A stretch of 64,000 nucleotides of DNA from Vreelandella subglaciescola (GTDB taxonomy: Bacteria; Pseudomonadota; Gammaproteobacteria; Pseudomonadales; Halomonadaceae): contig NZ_LT670847.1 in assembly GCF_900142895.1 (NCBI RefSeq), positions 2,914,001 through 2,978,000 of the forward strand, written 5' to 3'. The notes beneath the pieces are model-generated. The model saw only the letters and a list, made by a program, of their open reading frames with translations, made no database searches and was not told the origin of the DNA. The translations under genes and the position numbers were made by a program. Below, in pieces: positions 27,734-36,311 of the stretch. The number at the start of each line of letters is the position of its first letter. The first letter of the stretch is position 1.

Positions 27734-30700
27734 CTAAATGTCCTCCGGCGGCTCGTGGCGACCCAGCTCAAAATCGAGCTTACGTTTGACCGCGCCCGGC
27801 GAGCCGCTTTTGCCCGCCAGCATGGCGTAGGCCACGGGAACCACAAACAGCGTGAACACCGTGGCCGCACCCACCCCCGCGATAATCACCGTACCGATGA
27901 CCAGCCTTGAGTTGGCGCCCGGCCCGCTGGACAACACCAGCGGCACGGCGCCGGCCATGGTGGTGATCGCCGTCATCAGGATCGGCCGTAGGCGAGTGAT
28001 GGACGCCTCTACCAACGCCTCGTTAAACGCCATGCCCTGATCGCGCAGCTGATTGACAAATTCGACGATCAGGATGCCGTTTTTGGTCGCCAGCCCCACC
28101 AGCATGACCAGCCCCACCTGGCTGTAGATGTTCAGCGTCTGGCCGCTTAAGTAAAGCGCCAGCAGAGCGCCGATGATTGCCAGCGGTACGGTGAACATGA
28201 TGATCAGCGGGTGAATGAAGCTTTCAAACTGTGCGGCCAGCACCAGAAATACCACCAGCACGCCGACGCCGAGCAAGAATGCCGTGGCACCGCTGGCTTC
28301 CTGATAATCCCGCGAGGCGCCTTTGACGTCGGTCTGCGCCGCGTCGGGCAATACCTCGGCCACGGTGCGGTCCAGGTAGTCGAGCGCTTCGCCCAGCGAA
28401 TAGCCCTCGGCAAGGTTGGCTTCCAGCGTGATGGCACGCAGCCGGTTATAGCGGCTGAGGGTGCTGGGGCCGGCGGTATCGGTGAGGCTGACAAGGCTTG
28501 CCAGCGAAATCAGCTCATCGCTGCGCGCCGAGCGGATATACAGGCTCTCAAGGCTGCGCGGGCTGGGTCGGGCGCCTTGTTCGCCCTCGAGAATCACGTC
28601 GTACTCTTCGCCGTTTTCCACGTAGCGGGTCACGCTACGTCCGCCCAGCAACGTTTCCAGCGTACGGCCGATCTCGTTGACCGTGACGCCCAGCGCAGCG
28701 GCGCGGGGATAGTCGATATTGACGCGCAGCTGGGGCTGGTTTTCCTCGAAATCGCTTTTCAGCCCCAGAAGCCGCGGGTTGTCGTCGCGGATATAGGCCA
28801 TCAGCGTGTCGCGCCACTCGGCCAGTTCCTCGTAGCTGCTGCCGCCCAGCACGTATTGCACCGGCTTGCCGGCGCTGCCGCCAAAGCCCTGGCTCATGAC
28901 CGGGAAGGCGCGCACGCCGGGCAGGCCGTGCAGCGTCTCGCGGACGTCCTGCATGATTGGCCAGACGCTGCGGCGCTCGCCCCAGTCGGTGAGGTTGACG
29001 ATGACGAAGCCGCTGTTGAAGTTTTCAATGTTGCCCCAGCCCATCGGTGCGCGCACCAGCAGGCGTTCAACCTCGCCCTTGTCGACCAGCGGCAGCAGCC
29101 GCGCTTCGATTTCATCCATGTAGTCGAGCATGTAGTCGTAGGTGGCGCCGGGCGGGCCGCTGACAATAATGTAAAAGCTACCGCGATCTTCCTGCGGGGT
29201 GTATTCCGTGGGCAACGTCTGGGCCAGCCAGGCAATGCCGCCGATGATCACCACAAACAGCGCCACGACGACCAGCCGCATCCGCAGCGTGTGCTGCAAC
29301 AGCCGCCGGTAAACGTGCTGGCTTTTGCCCAGCGTACGGTGTACGCCGCGTGCCAGGCGGCCATCGTGCATGTCGGTCTTGAGGATTTTGGAGGCCATCA
29401 TCGGCGTCAGCGTGAGCGCCAGCACGCTGGACACCGCGACGGCGGCGGCCAGGGTCAGGGCAAACTCGGAGAACAGCCGGCCGATATCGCCCTGCAAAAA
29501 GCCCAGCGGCACAAATACGGCAATCAGCACCAGCGTGGTGGCGATGACCGCAAAGGCGATCTGGCGAGCACCGCGCCAGGCCGCCACCAGCGGCGTTTCG
29601 CCGTAGTCCTGCATGCGCCGGTGAATGTTCTCGAGCACCACGATGGCGTCATCCACGATCAGGCCAATGGCCAGCACCAGCGCGAGCAGCGTGAGCAGGT
29701 TAACGGTGAAACTCATCAGCGCCAGTGCGCCGAAGGCGCCAATTAGCGCAATGGGCACGGTCACCGCGGGTATCAGCGTGGTGCGCAGGTTGCCCAGAAA
29801 GAGGAAAATTACCGCCACTACCAGCCCGATCGAGATAAATAGCGTGATTGCCACTTCGCGAATGGCGCCGGCCACAAACGTCGAGGCGTCAAAGTTGAGC
29901 GCCAGCGTCATGCCTTGGGGCAGCGTTTCCTGCAGCGGCGCCAGCGTGCTCCGCGCGGCTTTCGAAATTTCCAGCACGTTGGCGGTGGACTGTTTCATCA
30001 GCCCCAGCCCGACCATTGATTCGCCGTTGCTGCGGAAAATCGTGCGTTCTTCCACCGCGCCTATTTCCACCCGTGCGACGTCGCCCAGGCGGATCAAATA
30101 GCCGTTATCGGCTTCGCCCAGCGCGAGTGCGCGAAAGTCGTCCGCTGAGGTAAAGCTGCGCGGCAGCCGCACGATAAACTGGCGCTCGCGGGACTCGATG
30201 GCACCGCCGGGCAGCTCGACGTTTTCATTGCGCAGCGACTGCTCCACGTCGTTAACGGTGAGCCGGCGGGCGGCGAGGGCGTTGGCGTCAAGCCATACGC
30301 GCATGGCGTATTCGCGCCCGCCGCCGACCCGCACCTGGGCCACGCCGGGCAGCACCGAGAGTTGATCGACCAGATAGCGGTCGGCGTAGTCGGTCAGCTC
30401 GGCGGTGGTGTAGTCGTCGCCGGTCAGGCTCAGCCACAGCACCACGTCGGAATTGGCGTCGGCCTTTTGTACCTCGGGCGGGTCGGCCTCTTCGGGCAGG
30501 TTGTCCAGCGAGCCGGAAATGCGGTCGCGGATATCGTTGGCTGCGGCGTCGATGTCCATGGCGAGGCTGAACTCGACGCTGATGCTTGAGCGGCCGTCGC
30601 TGCTGGATGACGAAATGACCTCGATGCCGGCCACCCCGGCGATGCGGTCTTCCAGCACCTCGGTAATGCGCGATTCGACAATGCTGGCCGAGGCGCCGGG

Positions 30701-30853
30701 GTAGCGGGTGTCGATGCTGACCACCGGCGGATCGATGGACGGGTATTCCTGCAGCGGCAAACGTTCAAGGGCGAGCAGGCCAAAGGCGACGATCAGCGCG
30801 GCGAGGACGGTGGCCAGGACCGGCCGCTCGACGGAAATATCGGATAAGCGCAT
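27734..30853 (-). CDS. RND multidrug efflux permease (HAE1/AcrB family)
   Basis: Inner-membrane proton-driven drug exporter of 1039 residues with the standard twelve membrane segments and two large periplasmic loops. The proton-relay aspartates are in LVLAIGLIVDDAIVVLENIHRRM, and the N-terminus MRLSDISVERPVLATVLAAL and the segment TRYPGASASIVES are typical. The ATG overlaps the stop of the adaptor gene by one base (TAATG). No outer-membrane channel gene is adjacent, so a TolC-like protein from elsewhere must complete the pump. Substrates cannot be predicted. Confidence 0.94.
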   Translation of the reverse strand: MRLSDISVERPVLATVLAALIVAFGLLALERLPLQEYPSIDPPVVSIDTRYPGASASIVESRITEVLEDRIAGVAGIEVISSSSSDGRSSISVEFSLAMDIDAAANDIRDRISGSLDNLPEEADPPEVQKADANSDVVLWLSLTGDDYTTAELTDYADRYLVDQLSVLPGVAQVRVGGGREYAMRVWLDANALAARRLTVNDVEQSLRNENVELPGGAIESRERQFIVRLPRSFTSADDFRALALGEADNGYLIRLGDVARVEIGAVEERTIFRSNGESMVGLGLMKQSTANVLEISKAARSTLAPLQETLPQGMTLALNFDASTFVAGAIREVAITLFISIGLVVAVIFLFLGNLRTTLIPAVTVPIALIGAFGALALMSFTVNLLTLLALVLAIGLIVDDAIVVLENIHRRMQDYGETPLVAAWRGARQIAFAVIATTLVLIAVFVPLGFLQGDIGRLFSEFALTLAAAVAVSSVLALTLTPMMASKILKTDMHDGRLARGVHRTLGKSQHVYRRLLQHTLRMRLVVVALFVVIIGGIAWLAQTLPTEYTPQEDRGSFYIIVSGPPGATYDYMLDYMDEIEARLLPLVDKGEVERLLVRAPMGWGNIENFNSGFVIVNLTDWGERRSVWPIMQDVRETLHGLPGVRAFPVMSQGFGGSAGKPVQYVLGGSSYEELAEWRDTLMAYIRDDNPRLLGLKSDFEENQPQLRVNIDYPRAAALGVTVNEIGRTLETLLGGRSVTRYVENGEEYDVILEGEQGARPSPRSLESLYIRSARSDELISLASLVSLTDTAGPSTLSRYNRLRAITLEANLAEGYSLGEALDYLDRTVAEVLPDAAQTDVKGASRDYQEASGATAFLLGVGVLVVFLVLAAQFESFIHPLIIMFTVPLAIIGALLALYLSGQTLNIYSQVGLVMLVGLATKNGILIVEFVNQLRDQGMAFNEALVEASITRLRPILMTAITTMAGAVPLVLSSGPGANSRLVIGTVIIAGVGAATVFTLFVVPVAYAMLAGKSGSPGAVKRKLDFELGRHEPPEDI

Positions 30854-31977
30854 TAATCGTCTCGCCCCTGACGCAGCAGCGCCTTGATGCTGGTGTCGTC
30901 ATCGACGATGCCCAGAAGCTCGGGCGTCTGGCCTTCGCGCACCTGCTCGGTGCCATGGGCCACGAGCAAGTCGCCGCGCTCCAACCCGTCGAGAATCTCG
31001 ACCTCACCTTTGCGCCGGGCGCCAATATCTACCTGGCGGCGCTGGACGCGGTTGGCGTCGTTTTCATCCAGCCGCCAGACGTAATGGCTACGGCCTTCGG
31101 AGACAATCGCGGACTCGGGCACTACCAGCGTTTCGCGCGTGGCGGCGTCGAGCTCGACCTGCATCAGCATCCCCGGGCGCAGGCGCTTCTCGGGGTTTTC
31201 CAGCCGCGCGCGCACGGTAACGCTGCGTGAGACCGGATCAACTCGGGTGCCGATGATGGCCACTTCACCTTGAAAAATACGCTCGGGAAAGGCGCTGGTT
31301 TCCGCGCGCAGCATGGCGCCCTTGCTCAACCGTGCCAGGTAGACCGCTGATACGCTGAAGTCCAGCCGCATGACGTCAAGCTTGTCCAGGGTGGCAAGCT
31401 CGGTGCCCGGCGTGACCAGCGTGCCGATGCTGATGTCGCGTAGCCCCATGCGGCCGCTGAACGGGGCGCTGATGCGATAGTTGGCAAGCCGAGCCTTGAG
31501 CGCGTCGGCGTCGGCCCTGGCCTGATTGAGGCGTGCCTGGCTGTCTTCCACATCGGCGCGGGCCGAAAGGTTGCGTGCTTGCAGCTGGGTGAAGCGGCGC
31601 AGGGCATTGCGCTGCTCGTCGGCCCGGGCATTGGCGGCGCGCAGCTGCGCCTGTTCTTCGCGGTCATCCAGCTGCAAAAGGCGCTGGCCGGCCGCCACAT
31701 TGTCGCCGTCGTCAAAGTCGATGGCGGTCACCACGTCGGTCACGGTGGCCGAGAGCGTCACGCTTTCATCGGCCTTGAGGGTGCCCAGCGCCTTGATCGG
31801 GTCAGACCAGCGCTCGAGCGTCACACGGCTGGCGATCACCGGCGTATCGGGGGCGGCGCTTTGCGCCAGCGCCGTGGCGAACGGCCACAGCGTGGCAAGC
31901 AGCAGCAGCGTAAAACGCCGCCACGCCTGACTAGCGGTGATAACGGGTAAGGCTGTTAAACTAGCCGCTTTGTGCAT
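30853..31977 (-). CDS. RND efflux periplasmic adaptor (membrane fusion protein)
   Basis: A 374-residue adaptor linking the RND permease to an outer-membrane channel. It has an N-terminal signal/anchor (LLLLATLWPFATALAQ), split lipoyl/barrel-sandwich halves around a helical hairpin with many Q/A/R residues (residues 105-165), and a beta-barrel domain. The sequence SAPFSGRMGLRDISIGTLVTPG is the second lipoyl half. It is translationally linked to the permease. Only 14 bp separate its start from the divergent flavoprotein gene, so promoters must overlap coding sequence. Confidence 0.93.
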   Translation of the reverse strand: MHKAASLTALPVITASQAWRRFTLLLLATLWPFATALAQSAAPDTPVIASRVTLERWSDPIKALGTLKADESVTLSATVTDVVTAIDFDDGDNVAAGQRLLQLDDREEQAQLRAANARADEQRNALRRFTQLQARNLSARADVEDSQARLNQARADADALKARLANYRISAPFSGRMGLRDISIGTLVTPGTELATLDKLDVMRLDFSVSAVYLARLSKGAMLRAETSAFPERIFQGEVAIIGTRVDPVSRSVTVRARLENPEKRLRPGMLMQVELDAATRETLVVPESAIVSEGRSHYVWRLDENDANRVQRRQVDIGARRKGEVEILDGLERGDLLVAHGTEQVREGQTPELLGIVDDDTSIKALLRQGRDD

Positions 31978-31991
31978 ACCGGAGCTGCCTT

Positions 31992-33179
31992 GTGATGACC
32001 TACGATGTGGTGGTGATCGGCGCGGGCGCGGCCGGCCTGATGTGCGCGGCCCAGGCGGGCTATGCCGGCCGGCGCGTGCTGCTGCTTGATCATGCCAGTA
32101 AAGCCGGGAAAAAGATTCTGATGTCGGGCGGCGGCCGCTGCAACTTTACCAATCTGGCCACCACCCCTCAGCATTTTTCCTCGCAGAACCCGTATTTTTG
32201 CATTTCCGCGCTGAAACGCTACCGCCCCGAGCACTTTGTCGAGCTGGTTGAACGCCACGGCGTTGATTACGTGGAAAAAGCGCCGGGGCAGCTGTTTTGC
32301 GCCACCTCGGCCAAGGATATTGTGCGGGTGCTGCTCACCGAATGCGAGTGGGCGGGCGTTGACGTGCGCCTGGGCACCCGGGTGGAGCGCGTGGAGCGCC
32401 GTGGCGACGGCATGCGGCTGGCCACCTCGCTGGGCAAGGTGGATGCCGGCACGCTGGTGGTGGCGACCGGCGGGCTGTCGATTCCCACCATGGGCGCGAC
32501 GGGCTTTGGCTATGAGCTGGCGCGCCAGTTCGGGCTTGAGGTACTGCCGACTCGCGCAGGGCTGGTGCCGTTTACCCTGAGCGAGCCGTGGAAAGCCCGC
32601 GCCGCGGCGCTTTCCGGCGTGAGTCTGGACGTGGATGTCGCCTGCAACGGGCGCCACTTCGCCGAGCCGATGCTGTTTACCCATCGCGGGCTTTCCGGGC
32701 CGTCGATGCTGCAGATTTCCAGTGAGTGGGCGCCGGGCGATGCGCTGCGTGTGAACCTGCTGCCCGATGAAGACGCCGAGGCGGCGCTGCGCCATGCGCG
32801 TAATGCCACGCCCAAACGGCAGCTTTCCACCTGGATGGGCGAGCGCTTTCCCAAGCGTGTGGCGCAGGCGTTAAGCGAGTGGTACGCCGAGGGCAGCAGC
32901 ACCGCGCCGCTGGCGGAATACAGCAACGCCGCGATTGCGGCCTGGGCCGAGCGCCTGAATGCGTGGACGTTCAAGCCCGCCGGGACGGAAGGTTGGCGCA
33001 CTGCAGAGGTGACCTTGGGCGGGATCAACACGGATGCGGTGTCATCCAAAACCTTTGCGGTGAACGGCCTGCCCCAGTTGCGCTTTATCGGCGAGGTTCT
33101 CGACGTGACCGGCGAGCTCGGCGGATTCAACTTTCAATGGGCGTGGGCATCAGGGGTGGCCTGCGGGCAGGCCTGTTGA
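31992..33179 (+). CDS. HI0933/YhiN-family FAD-dependent oxidoreductase
   Basis: A flavoprotein of 395 residues. The N-terminal dinucleotide-binding loop is VVIGAGAAGLMCAAQAGYAGRR, followed by the family segment GGGRCNFTN and a C-terminal second FAD motif (GEVLDVTGELGGFNFQWAWASG). Family members include the E. coli YhiN group and BaiN-type reductases; the physiological substrate is not established. A GTG at 31992 and an ATG at 31995 are both usable with GGAG upstream. It converges with eptA with a 20-bp gap. Confidence 0.9.
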   Translation: MMTYDVVVIGAGAAGLMCAAQAGYAGRRVLLLDHASKAGKKILMSGGGRCNFTNLATTPQHFSSQNPYFCISALKRYRPEHFVELVERHGVDYVEKAPGQLFCATSAKDIVRVLLTECEWAGVDVRLGTRVERVERRGDGMRLATSLGKVDAGTLVVATGGLSIPTMGATGFGYELARQFGLEVLPTRAGLVPFTLSEPWKARAAALSGVSLDVDVACNGRHFAEPMLFTHRGLSGPSMLQISSEWAPGDALRVNLLPDEDAEAALRHARNATPKRQLSTWMGERFPKRVAQALSEWYAEGSSTAPLAEYSNAAIAAWAERLNAWTFKPAGTEGWRTAEVTLGGINTDAVSSKTFAVNGLPQLRFIGEVLDVTGELGGFNFQWAWASGVACGQAC

Positions 33180-33199
33180 ACGCGATATGAGGGTCAGAG

Positions 33200-34852
33200 T
33201 CATCGACAAGCGCGGCCAATATCCTGTGCGGGTTGATAGACCGTCGTTGTCACATCCATCAGCCCGAGTACCGTATGGAACAGGTTGGCCTGGCTGCGGG
33301 GTTGATCAGCCTGTTGGCGCAGGCAAGTGGCGTCGAGGCCTGTGCGTTGTCGCATGGCATCCGATAGCCACCAGATCATGGGGACCTGAGTTTGCTCGTC
33401 CGGGGCGATGGCATAGGGCAGGCCATGAAGGTATAAGCCCTTTTCGCCAAGTGACTCGCCGTGATCGGACAGGTAAATCATGGAGGCAGCGAAGTCCTTC
33501 TGGCGGCCGAGAAAATCGGTAATATTGCTGAGTACTCGGTCGTTATAGAGAATGGCATTATCGTAACTGTTGATAATCTCCTGCTGCGCGCACTGACCCA
33601 GGTCGGCACTTTCGCAGGTCGGTGTGAACCGGCGGAATTGCGCCGGATAGCGTTGATAGTAGCTGGGGCCGTGATTGCCCAGTTCGTGGAGTACGACGAC
33701 GGTATCGCCACGGCCTGGTTTGACGCGTTTTTTCAGTTCCTCGGCCAGCGCCTGATCGAAACAGCGGCCATCCTCACACAATGCGGGATAGTCGTCGGGT
33801 GAAATCGAGTCACTGGCGACGCCATCACAGACACCTTTACAGCCTGACTGGTTATCCAGCCACAGCACGTTAATGCCCGCATGGGTCAATACGTCGAGTA
33901 ATGATTCGTGCTGCTGGATATAGGCTTCATCGTAATCGTCACGTCCCAGCGGAGAAAACATGCATGGCACAGAGACGGCGGTGCTGGTGCCACAAGATGA
34001 CACGTCAGAATAATTGATGACATTACGCTTGGCCAATTCAGGCGTGGTAGGGCGTGAATAACCGTTGAGCCCCCAGTTCGCCGCACGCACGGTTTCCCCG
34101 ACGACAAGCACCAGTAGTGCGGGTTTTTGATCCTCGCGGGTGAGGGTCGAAGCATCTTCCCCCAGCGGCAGACGTTCCTGTGGTGATATTTTTTCGCGGA
34201 AGGTGAACACACGTTCCAGCGAGACAATCGCATTGCCCGGAGTCACCAGGTAGCGTAGCTCAGGCTGGGTGCGCATCAATGGCGATAAACTTTGATAGGT
34301 CAAAAACAACGAGGCAAATAGAAGAAGGACGCTGAATGACAAGTGGCCCGCGCGGCGTAGAATCGCGCGCCGACAGGAGGAGGCCGGAACACGAACCCAG
34401 AAAAGCAGTAATATCGGCAGGAGAGCAAAAATGGCCATATGCAGAAGAAAGCTATTCGTGAATAATTCTCGGGCTTCCTGAGTATCTGTCTGCAGTACAT
34501 TGGTGATCATCGTCGTGTCGAAATAGGTACCATAGTGGCCGGTAAAATAACTGACGGCGGCAGCCAGCACAATCAGAAGCGCCAATAATGGTTTAACGGT
34601 CCACTGGCTGACAAAAAATAAAAAGACCACATATTGCACACTTGTCAGCACTGTCGCGTAGCCCGCTATCAGTGCCCAGGTGTCGGGACTATCCAACCGC
34701 TGGCCAACGAGGGCACCATGCCAGAAGGGCTGATTATAAAATAGCGTAAAAGCAAGCGTCACGATTAACGTCAGGTGCTCCGGAAGCAACCGGGGCCGAT
34801 ATTGACGTACGAAACCAGGCACTTGGCGACATTGCGAGAAGAAAAACATCAT
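33200..34852 (-). CDS. eptA: lipid A phosphoethanolamine transferase (EptA family)
   Basis: Inner-membrane enzyme of 550 residues. It transfers phosphoethanolamine from phosphatidylethanolamine to lipid A, which in relatives lowers binding of cationic peptides such as polymyxin. Five N-terminal membrane segments lead to a periplasmic sulfatase-fold domain. Catalytic residues by family alignment are E253 (VVGETVRA), nucleophile T289 (SSCGTSTAVSVP), H389/H394 (LHELGNHGP), and D463/H464/H476 (SDHGESLGEKGLYLHG). Cysteine pairs fit the usual disulfides. It overlaps the PAP2 gene by 4 bp. The region is AT-richer than its neighbours. Confidence 0.95.
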   Translation of the reverse strand: MMFFFSQCRQVPGFVRQYRPRLLPEHLTLIVTLAFTLFYNQPFWHGALVGQRLDSPDTWALIAGYATVLTSVQYVVFLFFVSQWTVKPLLALLIVLAAAVSYFTGHYGTYFDTTMITNVLQTDTQEARELFTNSFLLHMAIFALLPILLLFWVRVPASSCRRAILRRAGHLSFSVLLLFASLFLTYQSLSPLMRTQPELRYLVTPGNAIVSLERVFTFREKISPQERLPLGEDASTLTREDQKPALLVLVVGETVRAANWGLNGYSRPTTPELAKRNVINYSDVSSCGTSTAVSVPCMFSPLGRDDYDEAYIQQHESLLDVLTHAGINVLWLDNQSGCKGVCDGVASDSISPDDYPALCEDGRCFDQALAEELKKRVKPGRGDTVVVLHELGNHGPSYYQRYPAQFRRFTPTCESADLGQCAQQEIINSYDNAILYNDRVLSNITDFLGRQKDFAASMIYLSDHGESLGEKGLYLHGLPYAIAPDEQTQVPMIWWLSDAMRQRTGLDATCLRQQADQPRSQANLFHTVLGLMDVTTTVYQPAQDIGRACR

Positions 34853-35607
34853 GGGAAAAGTCTCGGGAGGGCGGTTGACTTCACGTCAGGTGCTTTCAAC
34901 AGGCGTAGGGTCGTGGTGGAATGGCGCAATAGCAGCTGAGCCAGCAGCAGGCTGATGGTCCAGCAAATCATCAGTGTCCACAGGTCGTGAGACAGGAAAT
35001 GCGCACCGCGCAGCTGCTGGGCAAAGCCGAATGCAAACCCCATGAGCAGCCCGGTTGCCAACCCCGGCCAGCGTCCTCGGGGCCAGATTGCCTGAAAGAA
35101 GAAATACAGTGCTATCCAGGCATAACCGGCGCTGGCATGGCCGGCGGGAAAACAGGCGGTATCCGGCAGCCCGGCAGGGCGAGCCTCAAACAGGCCGATG
35201 AACGGCAGATCGCCGCCATAGCGAGCAAGATCCCAGGGGCAGTCCATGCTGATCGAGTGCTTGATAACAGAAACGCTAACCGTCGAGAGCAATACGCTGA
35301 GTACCAGATAGCCCGTGGCACAACGCCAATGACGCAGGCGGGGATGTAACAGGCACAAGATGAACCCGGAAATGGCAATGACACCCATTGTTTCGCTTAA
35401 TAAGCGTCCGCCATCGTGCAGTACCGTCTCGGTTAACAGGTGATGTTTCAGTGTCCAGTTTTCCCCTTCCAGAGAAAATAATTGGTCGGCCAGCAGGAAA
35501 TCAATGTTGTAGTGATAGATGGACGCAATCAGTGCTATGAAGCCTGTCCATATGATTAATAAAAGTAAAAATAATTTTTTAGCGGTTAAATGATAATGCA
35601 CAGCCAT
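34849..35607 (-). CDS. PAP2-family membrane phosphatase
   Basis: Inner-membrane phosphatase of 252 residues with about six membrane segments. PAP2 signature parts are KHSISMDCPWDL (motif 1, with the usual R-P altered to C-P), PAGHASAG (motif 2) and RGAHFLSHDLW (motif 3). The CPWD variant is common in phosphatases encoded beside phosphoethanolamine transferases. It might act on lipid A phosphate, undecaprenyl pyrophosphate or another lipid phosphate; which one cannot be decided here. It overlaps both eptA (4 bp) and dgkA (22 bp), indicating a tight operon. Confidence 0.88.
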   Translation of the reverse strand: MAVHYHLTAKKLFLLLLIIWTGFIALIASIYHYNIDFLLADQLFSLEGENWTLKHHLLTETVLHDGGRLLSETMGVIAISGFILCLLHPRLRHWRCATGYLVLSVLLSTVSVSVIKHSISMDCPWDLARYGGDLPFIGLFEARPAGLPDTACFPAGHASAGYAWIALYFFFQAIWPRGRWPGLATGLLMGFAFGFAQQLRGAHFLSHDLWTLMICWTISLLLAQLLLRHSTTTLRLLKAPDVKSTALPRLFP

Positions 35608-35966
35608 ACCCCCAGCATAAGAATGAGGCTGAGAGTTACAGCCGCTGATCCCATGTCTTTGGCACAGCCGCTGAGAGGATGGTGTTCTTGACTGATTCTA
35701 TCGACAGTGGCTTCTATGGATGAGTTTAACAGCTCAATAATAAGTACGAGCAATGCTGATGCCCATAAAAGTGATTTCTCAACCGGTGTCACATCAAGCT
35801 GTGTCACCAGCAAAAGGGCAGGTACAATAAAAATGACTTCTTGCCGAAAGGCCGCTTCTTTTATCCAGGCGCTGCGAAATCCGGATAGCGAATATCGGCC
35901 GGCAAGAATGATACGTGTAAAACCTTTGTGACCGGGTTTTCCACGCTTGCTGAATAAAGGTTGCAT
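35586..35966 (-). CDS. dgkA: diacylglycerol kinase DgkA
   Basis: Small trimeric inner-membrane kinase of about 126 residues that rephosphorylates diacylglycerol. EptA-type transferases release diacylglycerol when they take phosphoethanolamine from PE, so this gene supplies the recycling step. Visible family parts are AGRYSLSGFRSAWIKEAAFRQE, the segment IELLNSSIEATVDRI (catalytic glutamate) and GCAKDMGSAAV. The ATG at 35966 has a weak ribosome-binding site; a TTG at 35996 would add ten residues. First gene of dgkA-pap2-eptA. Confidence 0.94.
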   Translation of the reverse strand: MQPLFSKRGKPGHKGFTRIILAGRYSLSGFRSAWIKEAAFRQEVIFIVPALLLVTQLDVTPVEKSLLWASALLVLIIELLNSSIEATVDRISQEHHPLSGCAKDMGSAAVTLSLILMLGVWLCIII

Positions 35967-36073
35967 GATATTTGAACGCCTTTTCCAAAGAGCCAATATG
36001 ACATTGATGATTCATGCTTATTGAAATTGCATGGGTGACTTGGGATGTTCAAGGCTTATGATGGGGGGTAATG

Positions 36074-36090
36074 ATTAAAAAAGACTTAAG
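36074..36090 (-). promoter_or_regulatory. PmrA (BasR)-box match upstream of dgkA
   Basis: On the minus strand the sequence is CTTAAG-TCTTT-TTTAAT, which fits the PmrA half-site pattern YTTAAK-N5-YTTAAK exactly. It lies 108 bp upstream of the dgkA ATG with a possible -10 (CATAAG, 36055-36060) 13 bp further on. PmrA directly controls eptA/pmrC in enterics, so the context agrees. Binding is inferred. Confidence 0.6.
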
Positions 36091-36160
36091 CGTAGGGGCT
36101 CGGGTAATTGGCTGCTCGGGTGATAAATAACGCTGGCCGCTTTACTTGCAGCTTCCTGAA

Positions 36161-36189
36161 TGTCGACGTCGACACGGCATCCCATGCCG
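36161..36189. repeat. two adjacent palindromes
   Basis: TGTCGACGTCGACA (36161-36174) is a perfect 14-bp palindrome, followed at once by CGGCAT-CCC-ATGCCG (36175-36189), a perfect 6-bp stem with a 3-nt loop. They lie between ybiT and the PmrA-box. An operator is possible; no regulator can be named. Confidence 0.55.
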
Positions 36190-36266
36190 GGCGGCTCAGG
36201 GGATGATGTCGTCGAGTATGTGACGACCCAGGTCGAGCTGTGGTGTCGATGAGGCGGGTCATTGGG

Positions 36267-36292
36267 CGATGGGCAGCAGGCGCTGCCCATCG
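36267..36292 (-). terminator. hairpin after ybiT
   Basis: An 11-bp perfect stem, CGATGGGCAGC with GCTGCCCATCG, with a 4-nt loop, starting 20 bp after the ybiT stop. It has no T tract, so termination efficiency is uncertain. Confidence 0.55.
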
Positions 36293-36311
36293 TGAGCGGG
36301 GGAGGAAAGGC

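Larger units (their letters stand above)
35967..36311. other. 345-bp regulatory spacer between ybiT and dgkA
   Basis: The spacer holds a hairpin after ybiT, a double palindrome and a PmrA-box match, each entered separately. Two minus-strand open frames of 71 and 96 codons cross it, but their composition and lack of ribosome-binding sites give no support for coding. Confidence 0.6.

Noticed and set aside
28211..29746. A 511-codon plus-strand open frame
   Set aside because: Antisense to the RND permease and rich in H, Q and R, the usual signature of a reverse-frame artefact.
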